A stretch of 64,000 bases of DNA, taken from Myrica gale (taxonomy: Eukaryota; Streptophyta; Magnoliopsida; Fagales; Myricaceae). The notes under the pieces were generated by a model, which was not told the origin of the DNA, ran no database searches, and was given only the letters and a program-made list of their open reading frames with translations. The stretch covers positions 12,405,001-12,469,000 of the forward strand of contig OZ005612.1 of assembly GCA_963930655.1 (NCBI GenBank), in the 5' to 3' direction. The position numbers and the translations under genes are program-made. Shown one piece after another: positions 1 through 9,903 of the stretch (positions within the stretch are counted from its first letter, which is position 1; the number at the start of each line of letters is the position of its first letter).

Positions 1-6
1 ACTAAG

Positions 7-106
7 AGATAAGTTAGTGTGCTTATAATGGAGATAAGTTAGTGTGCTTGTAATAGAGATAAGCTAGTGTGTTTATAATGGAGATAAGTTAATGTGCCTA
101 TAAGTA
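7..106 (+). repeat. Four tandem copies of a 25-bp repeat
   Basis: The copies run 7-31, 32-56, 57-81 and 82-106. Each begins AGATAAG and carries TGTGCTTATAATGG or a near variant. The same motif occurs singly in the long LTRs near 14885, 26718, 45148 and 62930, so this is a local expansion of LTR sequence. Confidence 0.8.
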
Positions 107-328
107 GACCATGTGATAAGAGAAAGATAAAATGAAAAGTAGAAATTAAAGACAAGATAGGAATTTACGTGAAAGGCGAAGAGGAAATTGAATTGGTTTT
201 TGGGTGGTTCACGTGAAAGCCAACAAGGAGACTCACGTGAAAGTGAGGTAAGAAGAGAGACAAAAAGGAAAGCATGTGAACCATAAGAAAAATCAAAATA
301 AAAATATACTAAAGCAAGTGATTGGCTG

Positions 329-357
329 CCGCCCATGCAGCCAATGTGCATGGGCGG
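329..357. repeat. Perfect 11-bp stem inverted repeat
   Basis: CCGCCCATGCA (329-339) and TGCATGGGCGG (347-357) are exact reverse complements around a 7-base loop. It is GC-rich in an AT-rich setting. A hairpin in LTR RNA is possible, but no function is shown. Confidence 0.7.
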
Positions 358-660
358 AATAAACAAGAAACTTACCTTTTTCCCCCCGCTCTCATGATCT
401 AGGCTAGGTGCATTGCCTTTCAAAATTTCACTTCACCCATTTCGCATTACCTCTTGTCATTTTTGCTCATCTTCTCCTTGGCTGAACCACTTCACTCTCC
501 AAACTCCTCCCTTTGTCTTCTTCACGCCTCTTCTAGCAGCTGCTCTCATCTCATTTCTCTCACCTCAAGCCTCATCACAGCACCCTTGCTCTCACTTCAG
601 CCCCCTTTCTAGCAGCTGCTCTCATCTCTTCTTTGATCGATTGGTTGGAATGCTTTGGAA

Positions 661-1107
661 GAAATGAAACCTCGGGATTAAGATGACTGCCCGGGATACA
701 TGGATACCTCAGGATATTTGTGGAAAGGTCAGGAGTGTATGGGTAGCTCGAGATGTTTGTCAGAATATTGAGAAACACTCGGGAACACACTTTAACTCAC
801 ATACTCGGATAGATAAGGTCACCACCCGAGTAGAACACGATGGGATTAAGAAAACACCACCAAAATGTAATCCAACATGAGATACAAAGCAAGAACTCGC
901 CACCTATCGGAATCTACCGATGGATCAGAGTTTGGAGAAGAAATCATTCTTCAAAGAAGACTAAGACTCAAGTTGTATAAACACATAAATCTATCTTTTT
1001 CCATTGCTAGAGAAGGGTTTAAAAAGTAACGCTTTGAACAGCCCCCCAAGCACGAGTAAATGAAAAACACAACTTCTAAAATATTAATTGAGTCTTAGTC
1101 AACATTT
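661..1107. other. No gene recognised
   Basis: Moderately AT-rich sequence between the LTR-like fragment and the chromovirus remnant. The 65-codon open frame at 683-880 shows no recognisable domain. I see no RNA gene, terminus or repeat that I can name. Confidence 0.4.
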
Positions 1108-2996
1108 TAGCACCATGGTTGCTCCGATGACTAATGTTTTAAAGAAGAAGGATTTTCAGTTGACCAATGAGGTTGAAAGTGATTTCCAAAAGTTGAAGCA
1201 CCAATTATAATAATACCAAATTTTTCTAAGCCATTCCACGTAGAGTGTGATGCATCAAATGTCGGCATAGGAGTTGTTCTTTTGCAAGGAGGAAAATCTA
1301 TTGCATATTTTGATGAGAAACTCAGTGATGCAAGGTTGAAATATTCAACCAATGATAAGGAGTTATATGCAATTGTTCAAGTTTTACAACATTGAGAACA
1401 TTATCTTATTGGTTTGGAGTTTGTTCTCTATTTAGACCATGAAGCTTTGAGATTTTTTAAGAGATAGAAGACTCTTAATTCTCATCATGATAGCTGGTTT
1501 CATACCTTGAGAAGTTTACTTTTGTTCAACAACACAAAGCTAGATCATCGAACAAAGTTGCTGATGCTTTGAGTCGACGACATAGCTTTTTGACAACTCT
1601 CTCTTATGAAATCATTGGTTTTGATCTCTTATCAGGAAATTATGTTTCAGATCCATTCTTTTCAAAAGTGTTGCAATATTTGAATGATGAGAAGAGAAGA
1701 GATTATCTGTTGGTCAATGACTTTCTATTAAAAGGCAATCGACTTTATTTGCCTGAGGGCTCTCTGAGATTATTTATCATTAATGAACTGTATGCTGGAG
1801 GACTTAGTGAACATTTTGGAAGGGACAAAACTGAAGCGTGATGTTGGTCGATTTGTGCAAAACTGTCATGTGTGTCAAAAGGAAAAAAAGGAGAAGTTTA
1901 AAACGCTCGTTATTATCAGCCCTTACTAATCCCTAATGCTCATTGAAAAGACTTATCAATGGATTTTGTTCTTGGCTTTCCTAGAACACATCACATGTTT
2001 GATTGCATATTTGTGGTGGTGGATCATTTCTCGAACATGGCTCACTTTATACCATGTAAGAATTCTACTAATGCATCTCGTATAGCCGCCATATTTGTTA
2101 AAGAATTTGTTCTTCTACATGGTGTTCCAAAGTCCATTACTTTGGATCATCATGTGAAGTTTGTTAGTCACTTTTGATGGAATCTATGGAAATTTTTGGG
2201 GATTCATTTGCAATTCTCTGGTGCTTACTATCCTCAAACTAATGGAAAAACTGAAGTAGTTAATAAATCTCTTGGAAATTTGCTGAGAAGTTTAATTGAA
2301 TAGTATCTAAAGAAGTGAGACTTTGTCATTCCTCATGCAGAATTTTCTTACAATAGCTCAGCCAATCGATCAAAGAAGAAGTCTCAATTTGAAGTTTTCT
2401 ATGGCAAACAATCCAAGTCATGTTCTTGATCTCCTACCATTGTCAAATCAAGGAAGAGTAAGTATGAAAGATGAAGAGTTTATTGAGCACGTAAAGGATG
2501 TTCATGAAAAAGTTCGACATCAATTCCAGCATTCTACCCAATTTTATAAGCCAAATGCTGATATTCATCAAAGGAAGCTGGAGTTCAAGGAAGGAGATCT
2601 ACTTATATTTTATCTACAGAATGAGAGATTTTCTGTCAGTACTTATATCAAGCTGAAACAGAGGAAGTTTGGCCATTGTCGAGTTCTAAAGAAGGTGGGT
2701 CCGAGTGCTTATTGCATTGAATTGCCTGCTGATTTTTCAATAAGTCCTACATTCAACCTATGTAATCTTTATCACATGGAGATGAGAGGCAGATTGTTAT
2801 GGAACCAAAAGATTTCGAGTGCCGCCTCTCTAACTCTCCACGAGAGTCCATTGATGTTCTGGATGTTTGTTCTATCCAACTCGACGTGGCTCTCACGCAA
2901 TACTTGATCCATTTGCCAGGGAAACCAAATTTAGAATATGCATGGATTTCAAGTGAAGATCTCAAGATGTTGGATCATTTGCTTCGAAAGATCTAA
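1108..2996 (+). pseudogene. Broken chromovirus (Ty3/gypsy) pol: RNase H, integrase, chromodomain-like end
   Basis: A decayed polyprotein can be followed through several frames. The RNase H part (about 1230-1400) reads HVECDASNVGIG and YSTNDKELYAIV. ADALSRRHS follows at about 1560. An integrase zinc-binding remnant ends in CHVCQK near 1865. The integrase core lies at 1959-2174 ([27 protein letters not shown]), and the C-terminal part (KLEFKEGDLL, FNLCNLYHM) at 2480-2790. A shifted frame (2799-2996) ends in a chromodomain-like YLIHLPGKPNLEYAWI. Breaks include stops near 1395 and 1467, a small deletion near 1835 joining the start and end of the zinc-binding domain, a stop at 2175 where the family has Trp, further stops near 2302 and 2317, and a frameshift near 2400. 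Order and motifs fit a chromovirus. It cannot make a working polyprotein. A related integrase piece lies inside the tandem units. Confidence 0.88.
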
Positions 2997-3003
2997 ATAG
3001 GTG

Positions 3004-4242
3004 TGTCACGTCCCTGGTGCTCGAATAAGTCTCCAAGCTCTCTTTGTAGTAACAAAGATGCATAAATGGTGAGACTACGGTACGTCCTTAACTACTGGTC
3101 TTATGACGGTAGTATTTTCTTTTGGGCGATTAAAGACTCAGTACTTAATAGAATTTACTCAGAAAACATTATGGTGGAAATGGAAGTCAATTTAAAATAA
3201 AATAAGAGAAATACATTCAATACAAAGAAAACATCACACGTACGTAAGGGAATAACACACTGCAAAGGAACTATCTGTCAGGGTTAGGGATTTGGGAGAA
3301 CCCTAATGTCCTTAAAAAATCTAGGCTAACAAAAAATAAGCCTATATCACTAATCCTGTTATTTAGAGCTTATATACAAGCAATCCAACATTAAAACAAA
3401 ACATAAAACAAAGGCATCCCAAGAAGCTCAGTCTTCATCATGATCAAACAGGGTGAGGTCTACCCAGTTTATGTCGCTGTAGTTCTCCCCCAATGGGCTG
3501 TTCTCGTATACAGGAATTCTGGTGGCATATCCTTCGGAATTAGGTGGGGCTGATGGACCAAAACTACGTCTAAGCCCTCTGAGACTAAGACTCGAACATG
3601 GTTAATGAGAACATGGGTAGGGAACTCATGGGTGATAAATGTCTCAAATATCTCCATAATTTATCTTAGTAGTAAACAAAAATATGGACGAGGGAGGAAA
3701 CAGAGTGAGTCTTAAGGATCTTAATCATTTTTTAAATCAGAGAGCACTCAAAAAAATTGATTTAGAACTTTTTATGATTTAACCTAAAAGAGGTCAATAT
3801 TTCATATTATCCAAGTTATTTGTATCAAGCTAAATGAGAAATTAGACTTGGGATTGCTGGAAAGCCCACATCTGAAAATTATTAGAAGGTCTGAAACACG
3901 ACTTGTGTTAGCTCAAATAATAGAAAAGGGCCTACTTCACATGGGCTACCAAGTTAGGCATTTTGGGTCCAATAGGGACCTAGACTTAGGCTTCACTTAC
4001 AAGCTCATTCCTGGGAAATAATATGAGCTTTTAAGCCCACTAAATTCAATCCAGTTGATAGAAAACAGGCCCAACCCGTGTAGCTATAAAATGAGTCTTT
4101 TTTTTGCATGAAAAAGCTAGTTTTTAACAGTAACTTCAAATAATCATAACTTTTCCATCCTAACTCCAAATGACTCAAAATTTTAACCGAAGGTTCCTGA
4201 TATTGTCAAGTCTTAACTCTCCAAATTTGAGATAAAAATTCA
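3004..4242 (-). mobile_element. LTR-B, gypsy-type LTR, unit 1 copy
   Basis: On the minus strand the copy ends in GGGACGTGACA (complement of 3004 onward) and starts TGAATTTTT at 4242, giving the TG...CA termini of an LTR. It is 1,239 bp long and intact in units 3 and 4. No 5-bp target duplication is visible and it abuts a cut copia RT, so it marks an old rearrangement. The 62-codon minus-strand frame at 3469-3657 lies within it and is not a gene. Confidence 0.7.
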
Positions 4243-4800
4243 TACCACGCTTGCAGTGCTTGTTTCAAGCCATAGAGTGTTTTTGTGAACCTGAACACAG
4301 AAGTTGTTCTACATAAACTTTCTTAGAAGGAAAACCATTGAGAACTGCACATTTTACATCTATTTGAAACAATTTAAAATCTTTGAAACATGAAAAGGAA
4401 AGTAACATGCGAATAGATTTCCTTGTTGCTTTGCTTGTCGTAGGTTTCTCAAATTTTTTGTATAGATCGACATTTCCAATACCAAGTATTATTTCTTTAC
4501 CATTATCACCAACCATAACTAAACCTTTTTTTCTTTTGGACAATGAGATTTGAACCAACTTTTGTCTCCGGTCATGTGCTTAGAGTATCTACTATCAGGA
4601 GCCCAATGTTCATTGACTTTGGTTGTCTTTATGCACTCCTAGAAAAAAGGATCAAGTCTTGATTTTTGTTACCCAAATCTTTTTGGGTCCGTTGGTGTTA
4701 GAAATGGTTTATTTCAGCTTGTCTTTAGGAATCCATTAGAAGATTTCTTTCTAGTTGGACAAAGTGTGTGAAATATGTCCAAATTTAACACAAAATTTTT
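4243..4800 (-). pseudogene. Copia pol remnant, unit 1: RT piece fused to protease region
   Basis: Read on the minus strand, the protease surroundings (SKHMTGD, GDNGKEIILGIGNV) run straight into the reverse-transcriptase piece (FKLFQIDVKCAVLNGF). Integrase and much of RT are missing, so this is an internally deleted copia element. The protease active-site triplet reads DSR instead of DSG, which alone would inactivate it. RT stops after AWYE, where LTR-B begins. Unit 1 has an extra short deletion near 4296, and like unit 3 it lacks about 290 bp present in units 2 and 4 (joint near 4792). Confidence 0.8.
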
Positions 4801-5478
4801 TTTAGTTCAAGATGTTGTTCATCAGAAGCATCTTGTAACTCATTAAAAGAAAAACATTGAATAAAAAAGAAGATTGTACCCCATGCAACCATAAAAGCTT
4901 CCTTCTTGTCTTTGAAGTCTCTTGACTTCTTATATGGTTCCATGTTAGGATATTCTGACTTGATATGTCCCGACTTTTTGCAACCAAAACAGATAGTCTC
5001 ATTCTTTTTGCTGCTATCTCTCTTGAAGTTGGACTTTCTTGGATATCTCTTGTCTCCTTGTTTCTTACGAAAGAACTTCTTGAACTTTTTCGTAAACAAT
5101 GCCATTTCTTCATCGTCTTCTGATGATTCATGATTGCTAGAGTATAATGCTTTTAAGGTTATTCCTCTCTCACCTTTTACTTCGTCCTCATCTCCCTTAA
5201 CTTGGTTCACCTCGTGAGTCAAGAGAGATCCCATGAGCTCATCTAGAGATAACTTAGTTAAATCTTTGACTTCTTGGATAACTGTAAATTTTGGTTCCCA
5301 TTCTTACAATTTTCACGATTGTGTATTCTTTGCCAAGAGATTTCAATCCATTTATAATATCCGTAAAGAGAGAAAACATGGAGGAAATGGATTCATCGGA
5401 TTTCATCAAAAAAAATTCATAGCTATGAAAGCATGCTAATTTAGTTTTCCTTGACTTAATTAGTACCTTCATGAGCAA
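4785..5478 (-). pseudogene. Copia gag remnant, unit 1
   Basis: The minus-strand frame at 4785-5234 carries a lysine-rich gag tail and a zinc knuckle, CFGCKKSGHIKSEYP. The last ligand is Tyr instead of Cys (CCHC becomes CCHY), so RNA binding is probably impaired. A second frame at 5254-5478 gives the upstream gag part. The two are separated by a frame break where unit 1 lacks bases found in units 2-4 near 22375. The 5' part of gag (5479-5772) is recognisable only by alignment to the other units. Confidence 0.82.
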
Positions 5479-5772
5479 CTAACAAATTATCGCATATTTG
5501 TTTAGCCATTCACAACTTTAGAATTTAAAGACATGAGTTTGAGATCATGATCATCCCAATAATTTTCCCCTTTCAACTTACCTGTTACATCTTTAGAAAA
5601 TCTAGGACCACGAAGATAACTCTCCAAAGTTCATAATCCACAGCTTAGATATAAATCCTCATCCTTAGTAGTTGTAACAAGTTCCATTCAACAAAGGAGG
5701 TCTGTTAATGGATTGCCCTTGAGCCAAAGAAGAGCAAACAAGGGTGGAGATTACTAAGGATATTAAATCTCA

Positions 5773-5784
5773 GCTCCGATACCA
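5773..5784 (-). other. Primer-binding site of the copia element, unit 1
   Basis: The minus strand reads TGGTATCGGAGC, one base from the usual initiator-Met tRNA primer site of plant copia elements. It lies two bases from the LTR end, exactly where a PBS belongs. It fixes the adjacent LTR as a 5' LTR with its element running leftward. Confidence 0.85.
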
Positions 5785-5786
5785 GT

Positions 5787-6931
5787 TGTGAGTTTAGGTG
5801 ACAACCCGAAAGGGGCGGTGAATTGAGTTTTAATAAAGTGTAAAACTTTTGATAAAACTCAGATCTCAAAATGTTTCAAGTATAATAAATCGTGGTACAA
5901 TAAATAAGGACAATAAAGAATGACAGTTAAAGAGGAGAGATAGCACCGATATTTTTAGGTGGTTTGACCAAGAGTTACCTACGTCTACCCTCAAGGCTAG
6001 TGTCTTCCCTGGGCCTTCTTCACTATCTTCCAATAGTAATAACACCTTAGCTTCTGGGTCCTACGTAACCATTACAAGTGTTTTGCCGAGGTTATGCTCT
6101 AACTCTTACAACAAATCTCACACTCGGTAAGGTTTCTTCTATCCTCACGGGTAAGCCCAAATGTATCCCACACTATAACGTTTCTCAAGGTTTGATGAAA
6201 GAAGTAATGATCAGTTGCTCTAAAGGCCTGATGTGCGAATACAAGGTACAATAATGAGCAAGAAGACGAAGATCAGAGATTGAGTGCTATAGTAATGGCA
6301 AGTGGTAGTAGTAGCTTTCTAGGGATCCGTGCAAACTTTCTCTTTTTGCTCTTTTCTCTCACTTGGTAGGCTAGGTGAAGATTGACGATGCAGGTCATTG
6401 CCTTTTATCTCTTCATCTTTTTGTATTTTATGTCTTCAATGTTGGGTGGTCCCCAAGGGCCTTTTTACAATGTGGGAGAGATGCCCTAAGTGCCCGAACG
6501 TCTTAAAATTAGAGTTGTTGTCATCTTTAATGAAATAGGATTTCCGTAACATGTGTCGACACATTGCTCCAATGTGGGGACACCATCTTCAAGCTTGGAA
6601 ACATGCTTTCAGGTGTCACTGATATTTTTCGACACTATCATCTCATGTGTCAACATCATCTTCTCATGTGTAGACCCTCAAAATGGTTATCGGTTTGCAG
6701 TGCGATATATCGACACTTACTTCCAGTTTGTCGACACCATCATTGCAAGAGAAGTTTTTAGTGCTTTAGAGATTTGAAGTCCTTTCCTCCTTGACTTGAT
6801 ATAACTCCTACAATAAAAATTTGATTGTTAAAGTTTGAGCCATAGTGTTCAATACAATTATACTACTATATATCATTGAGAGAGACCAAATCAATTTAGA
6901 TTGCCAAAACAGAATTATGGATTGACCAACA
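5787..6931 (-). mobile_element. Copia 5' LTR, unit 1
   Basis: Minus-strand termini are TGTTGGTC at 6931 and CTCACA at 5787, next to the PBS. The copy is 1,145 bp and single-copy inside, whereas units 2 and 3 carry a 453/454-bp internal duplication. It holds TGTCGACA-type palindromes near 6554 and 6730. Confidence 0.82.
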
Positions 6932-7669
6932 CATGACTTAAAATACTTCCAAAGCTATTTTTTGATTTGCTGGTACAAAAGGAAAATCCTCTAAAATCAA
7001 AGCTTTGTTCCGTTGTAGTCTTAGATGAAAAGTCCCTAGGGTGGTCGATGCAATACATGCAGTCGTCACCATCTTTGAAATGACACCCTGCTCATCCAGT
7101 CTTTGAGTTTCTAAAGCCCTTAGAAATCCTGGTTTGCGGTAGTGGACACAGTTTTCTTTGGCCTTTTTATTTGGCTCACTTGTTTCCTCCTTTTCATTCG
7201 AGGTAAGCTTAGACCTACTCGTTTCTTAAATTTGTTTCCCTTGGATTTAATTGTCGTGGTCAAGTTGACTTTGACTTTTCCATTATCATCAGGGAACCTG
7301 TCTACATTTTGATAAGTTCTTTAGCTCCCTGTAACATATTAAACAACTATAACAAAGTCACTATCATCTTGTTCGTATTATAGTTTAACACAAACTCGTT
7401 GAACAATTCAGGCAGATATGCCAATAGTGGTCCAACCTTTTGGCAGGCATATTGACCCTACTCTCCAAATAACTCTTGCAGATATAAAAGCATCTCTTTT
7501 GGTTTTGCAATATGTTGGTTGCAGATGATAATATCTAACATCGAGACAAGTCATCTGCCTCATACCACTTCTCAAAACCAACTCTTTGTTCTTATGTGGC
7601 ATCAACTAAGGCAAGCTGAAGTATTCATAGGAACTTTTGTGTGCTTTTTGCTGTCTAAACCAAATCTTT

Positions 7670-8053
7670 TCACAAGAGTTTTTTTATACTTCGATTGATA
7701 AATAAACAACCCATCTCTGCTTGTTTGATTTTCAAACCATGAAAGTAATGAAATTCGGCAACCATACTCAACTCGAACTCATTTTTCATGGATTTAGCAA
7801 ATTCTAAGGCAAGCAATGTCATAGGAGAGCCAAAATCTATATCATCAGCATAGATTTGTGCAATGATGTTGTTATTATAAATTTTATTAATAAATAGTGT
7901 AGGATCAACACCTCCTCTCGTGGAATCATTTTCCAACAAATAAGCAGTCAACCTTTCATTCCAAGCTCTAGGGACTTCCTTTAGTCCATAAAGTGCTTTA
8001 TTCAATGAAACCTTTGGGTTGTTCAACAAAAACTTCTTATTGTAAAATACCAT
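7670..8053 (-). pseudogene. Copia reverse-transcriptase fragment, unit 1
   Basis: The 127-codon frame contains KALYGLKEVPRAWNERL, then the catalytic IYADDI about 60 residues later, and ends near HYFHGLKIKQ. The YADD box is intact, but N-terminal RT motifs, integrase and RNase H are missing or out of frame. It comes from a different element than the RT piece at 4243, because the two differ in shared motifs (KEVPRAWN against KQAPQAWY). Confidence 0.85.
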
Positions 8054-9105
8054 TTAAAAACGCTGTCTTTATATCCATTGGGTGTAGTTTAAACCCGATG
8101 GAGCAAGATATAGTAATAGAATTCAAGTGGACTCTATTCTAGCTACCGGTGCAAATGTTTTATCGAAATCAATGCCTTGTGTATAGTCTTGAGCTATACG
8201 TTGAGATTTTTTTGCTAACAACAATACCAGTTTCATCTGATATGTTCTTGTATCTACACACATATGTTTGGAGCAACCGTTGTCAAGGTAACAAATGAAA
8301 TTGCTCTTTGCCTTCAAGGCAATATGTGTTACAAAACAATAGTCAGTCTCTTTATTTCTCCAATTCAGCTCTTGGTTAACCGAAATATTTTACTTCTGAT
8401 TAATAAGCAGAATTTGCTAAGATAGAACACTCACTTGCATCATTGACTTACTAAGTTTATATTTTGAAAAATCATTTATGAACATAGAAACACGTCTATT
8501 TTTATTTCTCACAAGATCAACGCACTTAGGTTTAGTATGACCAACTTTAGTACAGTGATGCCAAGTAGGTATGAATCTGAAAAACTTATAATTAATAGAA
8601 ATATGAGGTTTAGAATTAATAGAAGTAGGAGGTTTGTAATTAACTACTTGATTTACTTTATTCAAACCTGTGGGTATCACCATCCGAATATCTAATGCTA
8701 AACATCTTATCTTGTTTGTTGGTTCCACTTGACAAAATTCTTCAGCTTTACATTTCTTTGGTCCAGCTCCTTCATTAATTTCACAACACACTCTTTAAGA
8801 GAGGCATTCATACAATAAGCTCTCGAACTATAGAATGTTTTTCTAGTAATGTTTCAGCTAACTCGTCTCTCTTTTTGAAAAAGATTGATTTTCCTAAGAG
8901 TCACACAATTCTCCTTCTTTACTGTAATACTCTCTTGATATAACTCTTGACAAGTTTCCTTTAGACACTCAAGGTCATCTGCATCTTTAGCGATAGTTTC
9001 TTCTGCATCATTAAAATGAGCAAACTCATTAGTTTAAACTGTGGTTTTAAATGCAACTTGATTTACCTTATTATCATTAGAGTCGTCATGGTCTGAGGAG
9101 GTTGA

Positions 9106-9354
9106 CTACGAATTAGAATACGAGAAAGATCTCTTCAAAGCATTATTTCCCTTCGATTCCAAAAAGGTAGGACATTCAGCTTTAAAGTGTCCAAATCCTT
9201 CGCACCCTTGACATTGTAGTCCTTGCTCTAATTTATTTCTGAACTTTCTTTTCTCTGGTTTATTATTCTGGTCATAATTCTTCCAATTTGGTCTACCAAA
9301 GGGTTTAGAGTTCAGTTCCTGCCAAGGTAGGCTGTGGCGCAACTGGAGCCCCAA
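9106..9354 (-). pseudogene. Copia gag zinc-knuckle fragment, unit 1
   Basis: An 82-codon frame with an intact CCHC knuckle, CQGCEGFGHFKAEC, preceded by a basic Asn/Lys-rich stretch and followed by a serine-rich tail. Near-identical copies are at 25009-25257 and 61174-61422; unit 3 has lost it. The N-terminal part of gag is absent because block X begins at once beyond 9354. Confidence 0.8.
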
Positions 9355-9359
9355 CGTTG

Positions 9360-9898
9360 GAACTCATGGCCAACACAACACCCGTACAACCAGTTGGGGT
9401 GCATGGGCTTGGCCATGCCACACCATGGCCAGCTCTGGCACACCCTGGTCGGGGGGGTTGGTAATTTTCTGGCCTGCCTGCAGATTGTTGGACATGGGCA
9501 ACCGTGGATTTTGGCGGTGCCAAGGGTTCTAAGCGGGCATTAAGGGATGAGATCCCTGTGTCGCGTGCTTGGGCCAAGGAGGAAAGGCAACTCCAGATGA
9601 AGGATTGTTAGTTTTTGGGTTGGTCAACATGATCTCAAAAAAACCTGAGACGGTTGTGAGCATGGAAGGGAAGGAGGCAGAACATTTAGGTTGCTAAAAT
9701 GTGAAATCGAAAGACTCAAGGTGCGAGATCATAAGATCTAACGATTATTGAGGATTGAAGGATCAATTGTAGACAAGATCAAGAAACTTTAATATTCCAC
9801 AAGATCAAGATTGTTCGTCTAATCTGAGGGCATTTGCGCCTTTCTCCAACCCAGATAGCTCCCAATGGTTGCAGGGTTTTATTGGGATGTGCCATGTT
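9360..9898. other. Block X, left part, unit 1
   Basis: A more GC-rich stretch than its surroundings, with repeated GGCCATG words around 9368-9435. Scattered + strand frames (for example around 9640-9760) are interrupted by stops. It recurs in all four units and looks like part of a transposon internal region, but no domain is recognisable. Confidence 0.4.
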
Positions 9899-9903
9899 GT
9901 GGG
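9899..9903 (+). repeat. Target-site duplication GTGGG (left copy)
   Basis: GTGGG at 9899-9903 is repeated at 13804-13808 immediately outside the solo LTR. Units 2, 3 and 4 have a single GTGGG at the matching empty site (25717, 44064 and 61879). Confidence 0.92.

Larger units (their letters stand above)
1..660 (+). mobile_element. Diverged fragment of a long gypsy-type LTR
   Basis: The stretch shares its word pattern with the long LTRs further right: repeated GATAAG(C/T)TAG with GTGCTTATA, then TTTACGTGAAAGG, then a pyrimidine-rich stretch (about 410-640) like those near 10980 and 15300. It is clearly diverged, and neither terminus (TGTGAGACC start or GTGACA end) is visible, so it is a fragment. 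Small ORFs in it are not supported as genes. Confidence 0.45.
6932..9354 (-). mobile_element. SIRE-like copia remnant, unit 1 (most complete copy)
   Basis: Reading leftward: gag zinc knuckle CQGCEGFGHFKAEC (9106-9354); a second knuckle region (8417-8791) whose first Cys is Trp (WHHCTKVGHTKPKC); a protease-to-RT joint (8123-8317) with DNGCSKHM running into DFDKTFAPVA; RT with YADD (7670-8053); and a decayed post-RT stretch down to about 7400. Each piece is bounded by stops or frame changes, so nothing here is functional. The part at 6960-7400 has a CVHCRKPGF word that I cannot place. The element appears cut at 6931 by the copia LTR. Confidence 0.75.

Noticed and set aside
3469..3657. 62-codon minus-strand ORF repeated at 38338-38526
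   Set aside because: It falls within LTR-B, is short, and has no recognisable domain. The unit 4 copy is not kept as an open frame of this length.
2992..9354. An autonomous copia retrotransposon
   Set aside because: Gag, protease and RT pieces come from two elements, with internal deletions, stops and altered catalytic or zinc residues. No element has both LTRs and a continuous gag-pol.
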